64,000 bases of DNA from Phoebastria nigripes (Eukaryota > Chordata > Aves > Procellariiformes > Diomedeidae). Position numbers and translations under genes: made by a program. The notes under the pieces were generated by a model that was not told the DNA's origin, searched no databases, and was given only the letters and a program-made list of their open reading frames with translations. Location of the stretch: positions 1,444,230 to 1,508,229 of the forward strand of contig JAYKAV010000877.1 in the NCBI GenBank assembly GCA_035582835.1, read 5' to 3'. This document shows positions 51,901 through 64,000 of this stretch, one piece after another (position 1 is the first letter of the stretch; the number at the start of each line of letters is the position of its first letter).

Positions 51901-54900
51901 TGGCTTAAACAGTAAAACATTCTAGTGCTTCCAAATGGCTACTACCCAAAAAATTGGGGAAAATGATAAGCGTATGTAAGACAGAAGAAAATGATGGAAA
52001 ATATGAATAAGCCATTTGTGGCCTTTTGCCACTTGTGAACTTATTTGGCAAAGAAAGTTGTCTAAACTTCTAGCACTTTGTCTAAAAGTACATTACGTGT
52101 ATTTTATCATTGTGCTATGATTATGAACACATAGTACAAATGGGAAGAGAGTGATTAAATAGCAATAGGTATAACTTTTAATTTATGAAATGTGGTAAGC
52201 TACTCACAGAAAAAAAAATCCTGCAGATCAGGCTTTAGCGTGTTTCTTCTGTTGTTAAACTCATTACTTTTTGTGCATGAAGATAAGGAAGGCAAAAATG
52301 GTCAACAATGTTGTATGAGTATTAGAAAGCGTGATAGCAGCAGTCTGAGTAGCTATCAGCCAGTTAGCCTGATACTGACCCCAGAAAAATGACAGGAATG
52401 TAAGAGATTGTGGTTAGGGATAAGCATGTGAAATGTAAAAATCACACTGACTGACATAATTATAGGAATTAGGTCATGTCAAAATGAGTTTCATGTACTT
52501 GTAAATATGAAAAAACAGATTCAGTGCTTGGAAACTGATAAGTGAATTGAAAATGAGGCACACTTTTTTTTTTAATAATAGGAGTGGTGAATATCTAGAA
52601 TAAATTATATAATGAAGCCATGTATTTTTCTTTTAATTGATGTGTTCAAACGTAAGACTAGTTGCATTTGAGAGAGGGATTCTGGCCAAGGACAACTGTT
52701 TTGAGTGCCAGGTACAGAAACTGGATAAGAAGGTCCAACTAGAGGTCTAATGATCCTTGGGGTAATCATACTGATATCTGTGCTCTGCTTAGACTTCATG
52801 AAAACTGGAGTCATAGGCATCACAGAGAGTGATAACAGAGAGTAGCTTCTCTTAAAATTCTGAAAGCTGACATTGAAGAGTTTTTGTTGTGCTCTCATGT
52901 AAACAGATGAGAAAATAAATATTCAATAGACTTTAAAAACTGCATTCAAAAGAAATGTGTATTTGCAACCTTTTAGAATACAAAGACCTATGGAAACTGG
53001 CTTGCCAGTTCTTACAGCTGCATTATGTCTAATGTGTTGCCACTTTTCAGATTATAGAAGCTATCTAAATATACTTTGTTGCAGCAATTCAGATTGCATG
53101 ATCTCAACACAATGTAAAGCACTTTATTTTTGATTATAAGCTTTGCAGCATACTGTTGCTTACAGGTTGTCANTTTAACCATTTGTGCTGTAATATTAAA
53201 ATCTCACAGGTTCCTGGTTTACATAAATCCAGTTGTATAGGGTCGCGTATTGTAACAAAGCTCAAGCCATTGATACCAGCTAAAGTAAGTGGATTAAGCA
53301 GGAAACTGTCACCTATGCAGAAGAGAAATCACTGTGATGCTGAAAATAAGCTGGGACTGCAAGCCACCATTAGTGAACTCCGGAAAAACTTCCAATTTAA
53401 AAGGTGAGTTGCTTTAACCCTTTACTTAGCATCCTGTATACTTTTTTTTCCAAATAAGCGATTTTCAAAGTAGACTTGGCTAACCTGAAGTTTCTGCAAA
53501 TATCTTCAAGGTTTGAACTTGAAGGACAATGATTATTTTTAAAAAAAAAAAAAAAAAGTGTAGGTATTCTAACTTACACTATTTCCATGGGCTCAGGTAA
53601 AAACTGCCGGCAAAGCTTTCCCAGCTCCAAGTAGCAATCTCAATTTAGAATAAATAAGTCTTATTTAAATAAAATTATTATTCTCATTAACCTGAAACCA
53701 AATGTGAGTAGGACAAAAGTATTCTTTCTGCACTGAGTAGTAAATGTCAGACTGGTGAACGTGTGTTAAGTCAGATGAATATATTTTAGTAAGTTTGGGC
53801 CTTACGGTAGGCTATTGTAAACATACAGCTGATTTCTGTTTAAAAAATATTACTTGCAGTGTTAAAATTTTTAGAAATCTTACTTTTTATTATCCTCTTG
53901 ATGTGGGTTAAGAATGACAGTTTCAAACAGGAAGTAAAAGTGTTTGTGTATGTATTGCTTGACCTCTAATTGGGAATGTCTCACCAGGGTTGTTCACAGA
54001 GAGAAAATTCATATATTTTGGTTTATCAGAATACAGGCAGATAAACAGAGTGAGCCTAGGTAGCAATCCGTTTCTTTTCTCTGCTGATGGTTGCAAGGCT
54101 TAGCTCCCAACATTCACATTTTATCTATCCAGTTTTGGTTGGTTTGTAACTTCTGGGTATATACTGGGGATATATATTTTTTTATATGTTCTATGTAAAT
54201 TCTATGTAAATAAAGTACTTGTTTATTAGCTTTTAGGGGATTCTTTTCTTAATTTATTTCACAAAAAGGTTTTTCTCACTGTCAGGACTTACTTAGCTCT
54301 AAGTATTCTGTTTATTGTTTTTTCAGATTTTAAAATGTTTCTAAAATAGCCTTATGTCTTAAGAATTATATTGTCTGATATCAAATAAATCATGTGGGAC
54401 ACTAATCTGTTCTGTCCTAATGTCAAGACTCAGGGGATATATATGAAGCTACAGTTATTCAGAAGACTCAAATGTTAGGGAAGCATGTACAACCCGGAGT
54501 AGGATGGGGTACATACAGTCTTTCAGATATAAAGCTAATAGCTATCATTCTGTCACAGGATAACTGGAACAGTTGAAATCACTTTCAGTGAAGTTGTTCA
54601 GTTGTAGTGAAAGTGAAATTAAAACTTTCCATCACAAATTCTTATTTTGGGCTTATTCATTGATGAGTGGGTAGTTAGGTGAGGGGTCTTGCTTTGTTTT
54701 AACCCATATGTTCTTACAGGCCTGTGGTTAGAAACATATAATATCATAACATTCTTGGGTTTTATTTTGTCTTTGTTTTTTTGTGCAGAGAGTATGAAAA
54801 ACTTCCTTCTTGTAAAAAGTCAGATCCATTGTCTCCAATCAAAGATAATATACAGCTCACTCCAGAAACAGAAGAAGAAATCTTTAATCATCTGGAACGT

Positions 54901-54930
54901 AGTCATGTTCAGAGAGCTATATTCCAATGA
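36778..54930 (+). CDS. EXO1: EXO1, exonuclease 1 (complete coding sequence, 13 coding exons)
   Basis: Seen: exons 36778-36938, 39162-39281, 40209-40332, 41116-41253, 41471-41683, 43454-43641, 44508-44604, 45194-45410, 46427-46682, 47922-48405, 48931-49032, 53210-53403 and 54789-54930 sum to 2436 bases, that is, 811 residues plus stop. All have GT/AG borders and compatible phases. The start ATG ([10 protein letters not shown]) has a strong Kozak context (A at -3, G at +4). The XPG N-domain covers about 1-99 and the I-domain about 138-230, followed by the H2TH region [17 protein letters not shown]. The metal-binding residues D30, D78, E150, D152, D171, D173 and D225 are all present at human numbering. 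The C-terminal end VQRAIFQ matches the long human isoform (846 residues); the difference in length lies in the disordered tail. Known: EXO1 is a nuclear 5'-3' exonuclease and flap nuclease in mismatch repair, end resection and meiosis, working with MSH2, MLH1 and PCNA. Nothing suggests loss of function. Confidence 0.97.
39162..39281 (+). CDS. EXO1: EXO1 coding exon (aa 54-94)
   Basis: Encodes [20 protein letters not shown] and the VFDGC block with D78. Donor CGAGA/GTAAGT. Confidence 0.95.
40209..40332 (+). CDS. EXO1: EXO1 coding exon (aa 94-135)
   Basis: Encodes the helical arch region ([16 protein letters not shown] through [10 protein letters not shown]). Acceptor TATCTTTCAG; donor AAA/GTAAGT. 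Confidence 0.95.
41116..41253 (+). CDS. EXO1: EXO1 coding exon (aa 136-181), XPG I-domain core
   Basis: Encodes [15 protein letters not shown] with E150 and D152, and [15 protein letters not shown] with D171 and D173. Donor AAG/GTATGG. Confidence 0.97.
41471..41683 (+). CDS. EXO1: EXO1 coding exon (aa 182-252), D225 and H2TH
   Basis: Encodes [20 protein letters not shown] with D225 and the helix-two-turn-helix DNA-binding segment. Exactly 71 codons, phase 0 at both ends. Confidence 0.97.
42222..42242. repeat. (GT)n-like microsatellite at the edge of a gap
   Basis: TTGTGTGTGGTGTGTG runs directly into the N gap, so the gap probably holds a longer simple repeat. Confidence 0.8.
42243..43108. 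other. Assembly gap (866 Ns) in an EXO1 intron
   Basis: An N run between the exons at 41471 and 43454. No EXO1 coding sequence is missing, because the flanking exons join in frame (NPDIIK/VIKKMG). Frames that cross it are artefacts. Confidence 0.99.
43454..43641 (+). CDS. EXO1: EXO1 coding exon (aa 253-315)
   Basis: Encodes [20 protein letters not shown] and [19 protein letters not shown]. Acceptor TTTTGACAG; donor GACG/GTATCC, phase 2 out. It follows the 866-base gap in the preceding intron. Confidence 0.95.
44508..44604 (+). CDS. EXO1: EXO1 coding exon (aa 315-347)
   Basis: Encodes [20 protein letters not shown] and [11 protein letters not shown], the end of the conserved nuclease region. 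The acceptor (CATGGGAACAG) has a weak pyrimidine tract, but both phases fit. Confidence 0.9.
45194..45410 (+). CDS. EXO1: EXO1 coding exon (aa 348-420), start of disordered tail
   Basis: Acceptor TTTTTTTTTGTAG. Ends with [20 protein letters not shown], a basic segment that in human EXO1 carries the nuclear localisation signal (KRPRS). Donor AGTG/GTATGT. Confidence 0.93.
46427..46682 (+). CDS. EXO1: EXO1 coding exon (aa 420-505)
   Basis: Encodes [20 protein letters not shown], then [13 protein letters not shown] and VIVPGTRSR. The last codon (AG/G) is split with the next exon. It is rich in Ser, Lys and Glu, as expected for a disordered tail. Confidence 0.93.
47922..48405 (+). CDS. EXO1: EXO1 large coding exon (aa 505-666)
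   Basis: Begins FFCND, which joins the upstream SR to make the conserved SRFF motif. The rest is Ser/Gln/Glu-rich and poorly conserved. One ambiguous base at 47953 leaves residue 516 undetermined. Donor GCAGAA/GTAAGA. Confidence 0.92.
48931..49032 (+). CDS. EXO1: EXO1 coding exon (aa 667-700)
   Basis: 34 codons ([20 protein letters not shown] and onward to IIKTK), phase 0 at both ends. Its skipping would keep the frame. Donor AAG/GTAAGA. Confidence 0.88.
53210..53403 (+). CDS. EXO1: EXO1 coding exon (aa 701-765), MSH2/MLH1-binding tail
   Basis: Encodes VPGLHKSS, then [20 protein letters not shown] and [16 protein letters not shown], matching the conserved human C-terminal block. Reading through the donor (AAAAG/GTGAGT) gives an immediate stop after KR. 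Confidence 0.95.
54789..54930 (+). CDS. EXO1: EXO1 last exon (aa 765-811)
   Basis: Encodes [20 protein letters not shown], then [12 protein letters not shown], ending VQRAIFQ and TGA at 54928-54930. This end matches the longer human isoform. The acceptor is TTTTTTGTGCAG. Confidence 0.95.
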
Positions 54931-55107
54931 ACTGTATGCTGCGCACAATAGGATGCTTTTTTAATCATTGTCAAAATTTACCTTCTGGATATTTCATCAA
55001 TATAGAAAAGACGCTTTGAAAACCAACTATATATTTTAGTCTGAGTAGTGATTTGTCATCTTTTTTATAAAAGNGTGAATTGAAAGGTACTGTTCTATAC
55101 TGACTGG

Positions 55108-55113
55108 AATAAA
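55108..55113 (+). terminator. EXO1 poly(A) signal AATAAA
   Basis: A canonical hexamer about 180 bases after the EXO1 stop. A second AATAAA near 56335 could serve a longer 3' UTR. Confidence 0.75.
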
Positions 55114-58100
55114 ATCCTTCAGATGCCTGTGTTCTCTTATTCAACATCCCATGCTAAACTCTTGTCCAAACCTTTTTCAGCTGCTCCTGGGCATTTTATG
55201 TGGGTCACATATGCAATCCAAGTTTCTACAACAGCTATGGCTTTGCCTTTGCACAACAGCAGCAGAACAAGTTTGTGTCTTTATTTTTAATAGTTGATCA
55301 TTTTGTTGCCTCTTTCTTCTTTCCTCTTGAGCCTCATCTGGCTCCAAGACAGGAGTAAAACTGCTATTCAGTGTTCATAACAGCCCTCACCTACGCTTCC
55401 AGCACTCTGGTAACTATTTCTTTTCTCTATAAGGTAAGAACTCCTCTCTCAACAGTTAGCTTTGTTTGATACAGTAATGTTATTGGTGGGAATAACTTGG
55501 GGACTGCAGAAAGGAATATCACAGATATTTGGTTCCCAAATTCTCACATTAATAGAATGATCTCTGAAGAAATACAGTGTGTTCCTCTGTTTTACCTGCT
55601 CTTTCCACGTTTGTAGTCTTATCCAACAACAGACACACAAAATATCAGTCCTCAGAACTAAGGGTTACAAAAGAGCATTGTCCTCACAACAAACCAAGCT
55701 TCAGTCTTCAACAGCTGATCAACTAAAGGGAAAGAATCCAGGAGACTAGGGTCCTTGCTTTGGATGACTGAATTACCATGAAATAATATGATGGGGTTTC
55801 AGATTTCTACCTTTAAAATCAGGATTTGAGTCAATGAAAGATATGTCTAAATTTTTTTTTTCTCCTTTTTTTAGGAAAGGATAGTATCTCTTTCTGCAGC
55901 AGATGAAGGTACAAAAGGATATTTTAACCTGTGAAATGTATTCTTTCCGTTCCTGAGATGAATACTTTCCCTACATCTTTGAGCTTTTTGCAAAAATTTA
56001 AAGTTTGAAACTGACCTATGAGAGGCAGGGCTTTTTTTAATTGCAATGTACTTTTTTCTCTTTAAGACAATTTGCATCTATGAAATTAAGGTGACTGGCT
56101 GCATTAAATTACAAAGAAGCTGCTTACATGAGTAGGTTATCTGTACATTTGTGGGAGCAGTCCTCTTATTTCTACATTTGTGTTGAAGGTATGGGATATA
56201 AGGAATTGAAGCAGTGATGCTCTAGGACAGGCTTGCTTTCATACGTGCACCACTAGAAAATCCCTACTCCTGAAAAGTATAGGGTTTTTAACATTGATCT
56301 TCAATGAGAATTTTTAACTGTGGTATGATGTGACAAATAAAGGGCAGGGATAAATGTTTCTGTGTTTCCAGTCATAGAACTATTCCTAGAATGAATTTTT
56401 ATGTGTTGCTACAAATATATTAATAATGACAGAATGAATTTTTGAAGGGAAAACATAAAAATAATTTGTTCTCCTCCATTGCTTATTTATCAGTGTGGGA
56501 GTTGCAAGGTTACTTTGTACAGTCCATCCTTGCCTGTTGCCTGCCTCTTCAGTCAAAGAGCCGCTTGTTCCTGTTTTAGTGGATCATCAGAAGAGACAAA
56601 CTAGTCGTGTTTGTATCTTCAAGGACAGGTAATTTTAAGGGAGTACAGGACATCTCACATGCAAGCTACATGTGTGAAAGCAGTACTGCCTCTTTTAATT
56701 CTGTTGCCTGCAAATACTGCTTTACCTGTTCTTGTAGTTCATTTATTGAAAATACCATCACTTGTTTTACTCAAGCTTTTTTGAAGAGAGAATCAGAGGA
56801 AATAAAGCAAATGTTATACATACATCCATATTGACACTATTGTGTCACAAATGGGTGCCTTTTATTTTTTTTTTTCCCCTGTATACTCCTGTATGGACAG
56901 GAGAGTAAAAGTATAATTGATGATGCCTTAAAAGGCACAGGGCATGTAATAACTTGCTGGCGTGCTATTTCAATGGTAGGTATTAGGGGAATTATTCATG
57001 CAAAAGTGCTTCTTGATTGTATTACCTTTTATGGTCTTAAAGTAGATTTCTTAAAAATAGTTCTGTATAATTTCTGGTTTGTACTTTGGAGGTCTTGGGT
57101 TCTGACTTCACATTATAGGGGATTCTTTTCAGAAAGCAGCTGATAGGGTAGAGGCCTCACATTACATGTAAGCATATAATAGCATGTAAGTCTTATAGTT
57201 AAGTGTGGAGTTCTTGGGTTGGTGTTTGTTTCATGAAAGGTACAATAACATATATGCAAATGAATTTGTGCAAGACTCTAATCCTGAGTTAAAATTGACT
57301 CTGGGTGGGGTAATATTCCATAGTAAAAATTATTCAGTATCAAAACAGGAGAAATTGTTACAGGTTATGATGGCGGGGAGGGTGAGATAAAAATAAAACA
57401 TGCCCCAATGAAAAGAAAAAAATAAGACAGAAAAAAAAACTTGGAGAGAAGGAGGGAGAGTTTGGTTGTTTCTAAAAAGCAGGCATTTGAAAGTTGGAGG
57501 ATATGAGGGTAGTTGGAAAACAAGAAATGAGTAGGAGGAAATTAAAGCAGATGGCAACTTGGAGGCATATGTCTTTATGTGTGTTGTTTGCTTTTTAATC
57601 TAACATTCTTTTTACTTTTTTAGTTTCTATAATTAATATTCTCTAATTTTATCAGCAGGACTTCAAAGTATTCTTACAAAGTGGATGGCATTGCTATATC
57701 CTATTAAAAGGGTGAATCTGGCCCAGAAAAACTAAATTTACTAATGGTTGTCTAATCAAGCTTCACTTTTGAAAGTGCTGACTAGCCATTCCTTCAGCAG
57801 AATTGTCATATGAACTGCAAATATTCAGTATCACAGAGAATTAATATGAGAGTCTTTGATCATCCAAATCAATAATGGTTTTGAAACTGTAGGTAAGTGA
57901 CTTGTCCAAATTCAACTGAGTCTTTCTGCTTAAATCTTTTTGTTCTAATTGTAACAGTTGGTGTTNACCACCTGTTCCCTCTCGCATGGATCAATACAGT
58001 AGTTAGTAATTTTTATAGGACTGAAGGATATTGAAAGACTATAGGGTTTTGCAAACAGATTGTAAAAACAGTCGTTGCGTTTAAACAATAGTATTTTAAT

Positions 58101-61100
58101 AGAATTTGCAATACTGTAGCATTTTTTTGTATATTATTGACATACTATTACTTTATGAAAGTACTAGAAGCTCACGGTATTCAGATTTTATGTATCAATT
58201 AGTGTCTGTTAATTTTGTTGGTAACAAAAAAGGTTACAATTCTGAAGTGGTGAAGCTAAGAGACAGTTCTTTGCTCTTACTACTTGCATCAAAGGATAAC
58301 TACCAGCTGATAGTTTCAACAACGTCTTGGTCTAGGAATGATAAGGTACCAAATTTAAAATTATCAACTTATCAATTATCAATTATAGGAGGGAAGAAAA
58401 AGGGGGGAATCTCTTTCTGAACAGTAGAGGTCATTTTCTACTGATAACAGGCCTGAATCTGGCTGCAGCAACCCAGGGTTTGGTTGTAACTGTCTAGAAA
58501 TGAATATACTTGTTGCTGCTATGGCTTTCTTGTGTTATTACATACCTTTTGAGTTTGGCAGTGAAATGACAGGGTGTCTGAATATTTATGCTAGCTGGGT
58601 AGGTAATGCAGAAACCAGGCAATGTTGGAGTAGGACCTTCTTCCTTGTTTTCATTGCTGAGTTCAGCTTATGCATCCTAAAGTGCACCATATGAGAGTAC
58701 TGTTGATCTCCAGTTCTTTGTGGAAAGTGGGACTACACATTTTCTTCCTTCATATAGGAGACTGTAGGAAACATTAGGTCAGTAGGATAAAAATGCTTGT
58801 CAGGGAGACTTGCCTTGTGTGAAGGATTAGTTTCTGTTCCAATTCAGCTCTCATTCTCCCCAGACTCCTGTGCTCCAGGAAATTTTACTTTTAACAGATG
58901 TAAACTTCTGGATTTGGAACATGGCATATACCTGTGTGAGCTCCTGTTTTGGGAAGGATTCTTTAATGGCTTCGAAGTAATTGTGTTTAGTGTAACAAAT
59001 GTACATATGACCTGGAGCACTCTAAATGTTTGAGGTACATAGAGAGTGTACCAATAAGACAGACAAGACTGAGTTTGGGAAGACTAGAAGTTTTATTCTT
59101 TGCATTACTTTAAAAACAATAGAAGTTAATATGAACTACTCTACTACCTGTGTCAAACAAGAATTTAGGATTTTTTTTAGCTTGTTTCAAGTCCAGTATC
59201 TCAGGGAGCACCAGAGTTTGTTTTTTAGAGAACATCCAGTTTAAGTACTTGGCAGTGAAGGAGAAATCGCTGCAACACTTGTAATAGCACAAGCACTCAA
59301 ATGATGGATTTGATTTTTAGTTTTCAAGTCTAGCTTGTCTTTCGTCATCCATTGGCTTGTTTTATTTTTGTCTGCTGTATTAAAGGAGGTCAGTTCAGCA
59401 ATATTTATCTGTTAGTTACCTCATTTTAGAAAAACAAATCAAGGGAGTGACTAAATGTGTTTCTTCTAAGCTCATACTAATTGTATTTAATTATATTATT
59501 GATTTCTCTGAAATTATTATTATCTTTCCTCATTAACGATTTCTGTTAGGACTCAGCAGAACTCAATATTAAACTCTGAGTGAGAGAGCTTCCGGAAATA
59601 TAGTAGTTTACCACTTTGAAGCCAAATGAATTTTAGTTTTGGCAGTTCTTTACAGCTGGAAGTGGATCAGAAGCTCTTGTCTGGCCACCTCACTCAACTG
59701 CCAGAAGGTGTCAGTATGTCTGTAGTAGCAGGGGAAAGAAACATGGCTTAGATCTTATAAAATTTTGTGGGGTTTTTTTGTTTGTTTGTTTTAATTGGTT
59801 GGTGTTTGTTTCTTTAAAATAAACTACTTACCTTGGTAGTAACAAAAAAGCTGTGCAGCTTGCCCCTTGCTCTCACTGTAAACATATTTATGCCAATTCA
59901 GAGCTGNTTACAAATGAGATTAATGAATCAATTAATTTTACACAGACCACTAAACTTCTTGGCTGTCAACAGCAGAGAAGTTTCCTACTTTCTCATTTTT
60001 AAACTAAACTTTCAAATAATAAAAAAAAAAAAAATGTTGCCACATTCTTACTAATTAGCACTCTCCAAACACTAATTTTAAAGTGCTGTCAAGTGAGAAG
60101 AAAACAAAGAGTTGGATTGTACTTGAAAATGCATGTGATGTGTTATTTAGTTTAACAGAGCTTTTAAACTTAAGGCTAGTAAGACTGCTTCCTAGAAACT
60201 TAAATCCAGGTGATGTATTTTTAATTCCTGCAGTGCTTGCAGTTAACTGTTACAGCATTATGGTAGTGTTTTCTTAAGAGACAATTACCCTTCCTGCTCC
60301 CTGTATTTGAAAAGCATTCTTGTTTAATCTTGTTTTTAGAGAAGGATGTATGCAAAAGCTTTTTTTCTTATACTCTGAAGTCAGAGAATTGCAAGTAGTA
60401 AACAGAAAATAAATTACATCTTAACAATATTTCANAGTTAGTTAACCAAGTTATCACGAATAGCATTGGCTAGGGCATTTTTCAAATGTTTACCCCAGAT
60501 GTTTACTGCTTCTCTTCAAGCTAGATAAATATGCTGGTATACAAAACTGTTCCAATTTAAGTTGCTCATGTGTCTGTAGAAGTCCATTGGAATTCCTGGC
60601 TTGCTGCAGTCACCTAAGTCACCTTGGGCAAACTTCTTAATTTCCCACACTTCGCTTTGCAATTTGTGTAATGAGAATAAGAAACGTTCCAGTTCTACTC
60701 TCTAAGGATAAGTCTGCAGAGATTTGAAGAGTGCTTGTGTCTAGAAGTAGAGACAAAGCATTTGAGGCATATTCCAAATCCTAGCCTGATTACTTAGTTA
60801 CTTGTTTGTAACCCTTTATGATATGGAGCCTAAATTTGTTATCCAAAAGTGACCCAGTTTTGAACTGCAATGAAGTGTTATTCTGGTAGGTGAGTTATCC
60901 TTGTTTGTGCCTCAAGCAATTGAGTTGAAGGGATGCAAAAAATGGAATTGAAATTGTCCTTGTCCACACGATTTTTCTGATGTATCTAGCTCAAAGAGAA
61001 GCTGCAAGAATTAGGATAAATACAGATGAAATTTACTAGAATACAATCATGCAACTGGGAGAGTACCAGTTCAAGACTAATGCAAAGAAAAATTAAAAAT

Positions 61101-64000
61101 TATACATTTAGTGGCATGATTATATGCTGCTGTGAGTTATGTTAAAGTATACTAAGAGAATTAATACCTCTGAGTTCATATAGGATACAGTGGAACACAC
61201 AAGACAACTCATGGTCATTTAATGGAGAGGCCCACATTACAGGAGGTTCTGTTATGGTTCACCGCAAATCTCAGGATGAGGATGATTCACTTCTGTTGCT
61301 GTTTTTTCCTTCTCATCAGCTCATGAATTGAGACCCTACTTGTAGTAAACTGATTATTCTTTTCTTTAAAAGACATCTGGAGCCTTTTGAAAGCATTGTA
61401 TTTTTACAATAGTTAAAGATTTGCTTAAATGCTTGTTTAGACTAATGACAGTATTTCCTACATAACCAGTATTATGTTGGCGCAAAATCAAATGGTAGGC
61501 AGGGGAGATTCTGCTCTATTGTACTTGGATTGACACTTAATTCTCCTGTTTACTTCTGCATGCAAGTGCTCAAACATAAGGCATTTGGAGTACTGCTACT
61601 CAGAAAGCCAAGAACNAGCATCTCGGGGAGGTTCAGCATCTTCTGGTATTGATTCCCTACAATTCATTCAGTTGGAGATTGCACATGCATTTATTGTGTA
61701 ATAATCATTTAATTAGTGATTGTGATTCTTTATAGTCAAGGGAAAAAAGAGATATTAATATCATATTTATATTTATACCCATCAGACAAAGAGGGAACTC
61801 TTCTCAACCTGAATAAATACACTTGCTATGTGTACAGTTGTAATGCCTTATTTGGGAAGATTCTGGGAATCAAGAATGCAGTACTGACTTCTTAATTTGG
61901 TTAATTGGCATTGTTGTCACACCTGGAACTGCTGAAATGGTTGTTGTTATATAGGGGCTAGTAATACTGGCTAAAAATAATATTAAATTTTAGTACAGAA
62001 GGTAATGTTACTGAAAATCCAGACCATAGCTGTCTTGTTCATTATTCTGTTGTTTAGAATTTGTGACCAAACTGGGAAAATGCCTCTTGCAGAAACCATT
62101 CATGTGACACAAATCAAATAGAAATAGCTTTAAGCAGAATAGTTGGCAAATATGCTTTCAGCAGATAACTGTTCATTCAAGGTATTCAGTGAATGCATGT
62201 GAATGGGGATGTTTTGAGGTCAATTAGCAGCCATGTTTATATCATTAGCATCATTTTTTTTAACAATTACCTAATTTGGCTAAACCAAATACAATTTTAG
62301 TTTACCTCTCAAGTTTTTTCTCCAATCAAGACCATTTAAAATTAGTTAATGCTAACTTCAGTATACTAAAAACCATTTTTTTTATTAGCAAATACAATAA
62401 CCTTCAATGTTCACCTGAATTACAATGGACACTTTTACAAACATATTAGCTAGAACTAAATAATCTAAGTATTGATTTATAAACTGTTTATAGAGTAAAT
62501 ATAGAGAACACTGACTTCTGAGATTATGGTTGCTAAGTATAAGAAACCATTGAACATTTTTTGTTTTGTTTTTAGGTAATCAGTATAAAAAATAAAGTAA
62601 AAAAAACCAAAAAACAAAACAAAAAAACCCAAACAAACAAAAACCCCATGGTTCTCCTGATCTGGAGTTGCTAAGCAAAGTAGAGATTGGTTAATCATCT
62701 GAAAAGCTGATCAAAACTAAGCTGGATTGTCCTGTGTCTAATATNATATGAATGTTCAGAGACTTAAAAAAATAAGCTAATATTTGAATTGGCTTAAACA
62801 TCTAGTTCTTGGAGGTCAGTCACAGTGAGAACATCCATCTTCTCACTAAACTATAAAAATGATACAGTTTTGGAGGCTTCTGTGGTTTGTCCTGTTTTTC
62901 TTGGTTTCCTGTGTCTGGCATGCACATTTTGCCAGTGCCAGAGTCCTGAAATGATACCACCCATAACTTACCACTGTAAGATGTGTGCTCACAGGAAGCT
63001 GAACTCTGTCTTCTCTTTTTTTACCACTTTCTGACAGACTTGTCGCAGATCTGAGAGCATCTTGGTGGGACGATTGTAACTTCCATTTTAATATAGAAAG
63101 AGAGAGGCTTATATTAAACTGGAATGTAAAGAGCAGAGGATGTTTTCAGTCTTTTTCAGAAATGTGCCAGTACGGGAATGCTCCAGGTTCATGGATTCTT
63201 GGATTGCAGTTAAGTACATTTACATCCATTAGTACACATTGCAACTAAGTAACATTTACATTAATTTCAGTATAGTAACAGATAAAACCAGGGTATGGTT
63301 AGAAAAAATATTTAGAATCATATCTTCTGCCTTTCAGGGACTATCAGAGCTGCCTGCCACCAGGGAGTGTTGAGAGGGGAAGTACAATTGGATTCTTTTA
63401 CCCTCCCCCCCACCCCCAATCCACTGCACAATGACCACATTAAGAAAAAGCTTTTTTAAAAAATGTTTTATATTCTCAAACCATAAGATGGCAGATGGTG
63501 ACATGGATTTGGCTCCTCCATTAAGACTGACTGTCATCTTCAATCTTTCTGATCAGGCTACCTTATCACCAGCAACTCAATAGGTTTTCCTCTGACTTTT
63601 TAAGCACTGTCAAGATGCAGGAAGGAAGAGGAGGCCAGGGGTAACTTCAGTGGATCAATCCACGCAATCCCTGCAATGGTATCATGACTCATTTTCTTCT
63701 GAGCTGCTCTTATCTAGTCAAAGATGAGATAGGTGAGAAATAAGTGAAAGAAAGCAATGAACAGCACCATTGTGAAGAGACTCTTCTGTGGTAGAAAATG
63801 GAAAGGTTCTACCCATGATTTTAGAAAACCAGATGTCTGTGGATCTGAAGCTAATTTAATGGATAGGGTTCTTCACAAAGATTGTGTCAGACCTTTACAG
63901 GTCTCCAACCTCCTCACATTATCTAATGTTTATTACATTGAGTTTCTTGACATTTAGTCCCATTTTTGTGTACATTAATGACAGATGGTCTCAACTTGCC
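55114..64000. other. Intergenic stretch downstream of EXO1, no gene seen
   Basis: About 8.9 kb of AT-rich DNA. None of the open frames shows a known domain or a convincing exon chain. In human the next genes in this direction include BECN2 and MAP1LC3C; I looked for an LC3-like frame and found none. An A/C-rich simple stretch lies at about 62598-62646. Confidence 0.55.
62598..62646. repeat. A-rich (AAACAAA)n simple repeat
   Basis: A-rich stretch broken by C doublets and singlets. On the minus strand it is T-rich and could be an old retroposon tail, but no element body is recognisable next to it. Confidence 0.6.

Noticed and set aside
58106..58420. 104-codon open frame downstream of EXO1
   Set aside because: Low-complexity Leu/Ser/Tyr-rich translation of AT-rich DNA, with no domain or conserved neighbours.
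63334..63543. Minus-strand frame considered as an LC3/BECN neighbour
   Set aside because: No ubiquitin-like or beclin motif is visible.

Overview
This window looks like avian nuclear DNA from a draft assembly. Three 5'-truncated CR1 LINEs carry the usual bird CR1 3' ends, there is a solo LTR of the bird ERVL type, genes have many exons and long AT-rich introns, and two sized N gaps plus many single Ns are present. The gene order WDR64 then EXO1, both on the plus strand, matches the order I know from human chromosome 1. I cannot name the species from sequence alone.

Layout. From about 0.4 to 15.0 kb lies the 3' part of a WD-repeat gene, read as WDR64. Twelve exons join in one frame to about 432 residues; the 5' end lies outside the window. 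From 15 to 35.8 kb there is intergenic DNA with a solo LTR (18.2-18.8 kb), two CR1 copies (22.3-23.5 kb, interrupted by an 820-base gap, and 28.6-29.3 kb) and one complete minus-strand, single-exon gene at 20.26-21.22 kb. That gene encodes a 319-residue predicted secreted protein of the N-formylglutamate amidohydrolase (FGase) fold family. A GC-rich CpG-island promoter with a ZNF143/GFY-type motif sits at 35.8-36.7 kb. EXO1 follows, with 13 coding exons from 36.78 to 54.93 kb that join in frame to 811 residues. From 55.1 kb to the end I see no gene.

How the genes relate. EXO1 is a nuclear 5'-3' exonuclease and flap nuclease of mismatch repair and double-strand-break resection. All the XPG-family acidic residues I looked for are in place at the positions I know from human EXO1. 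WDR64 is a WD-repeat scaffold of poorly known function. The FGase-like protein is unrelated to either: it has a signal peptide, ten cysteines and N-glycosylation sites, and a near-consensus HNF1 site lies just upstream of it. It is the least familiar item here and the best candidate for something undescribed.
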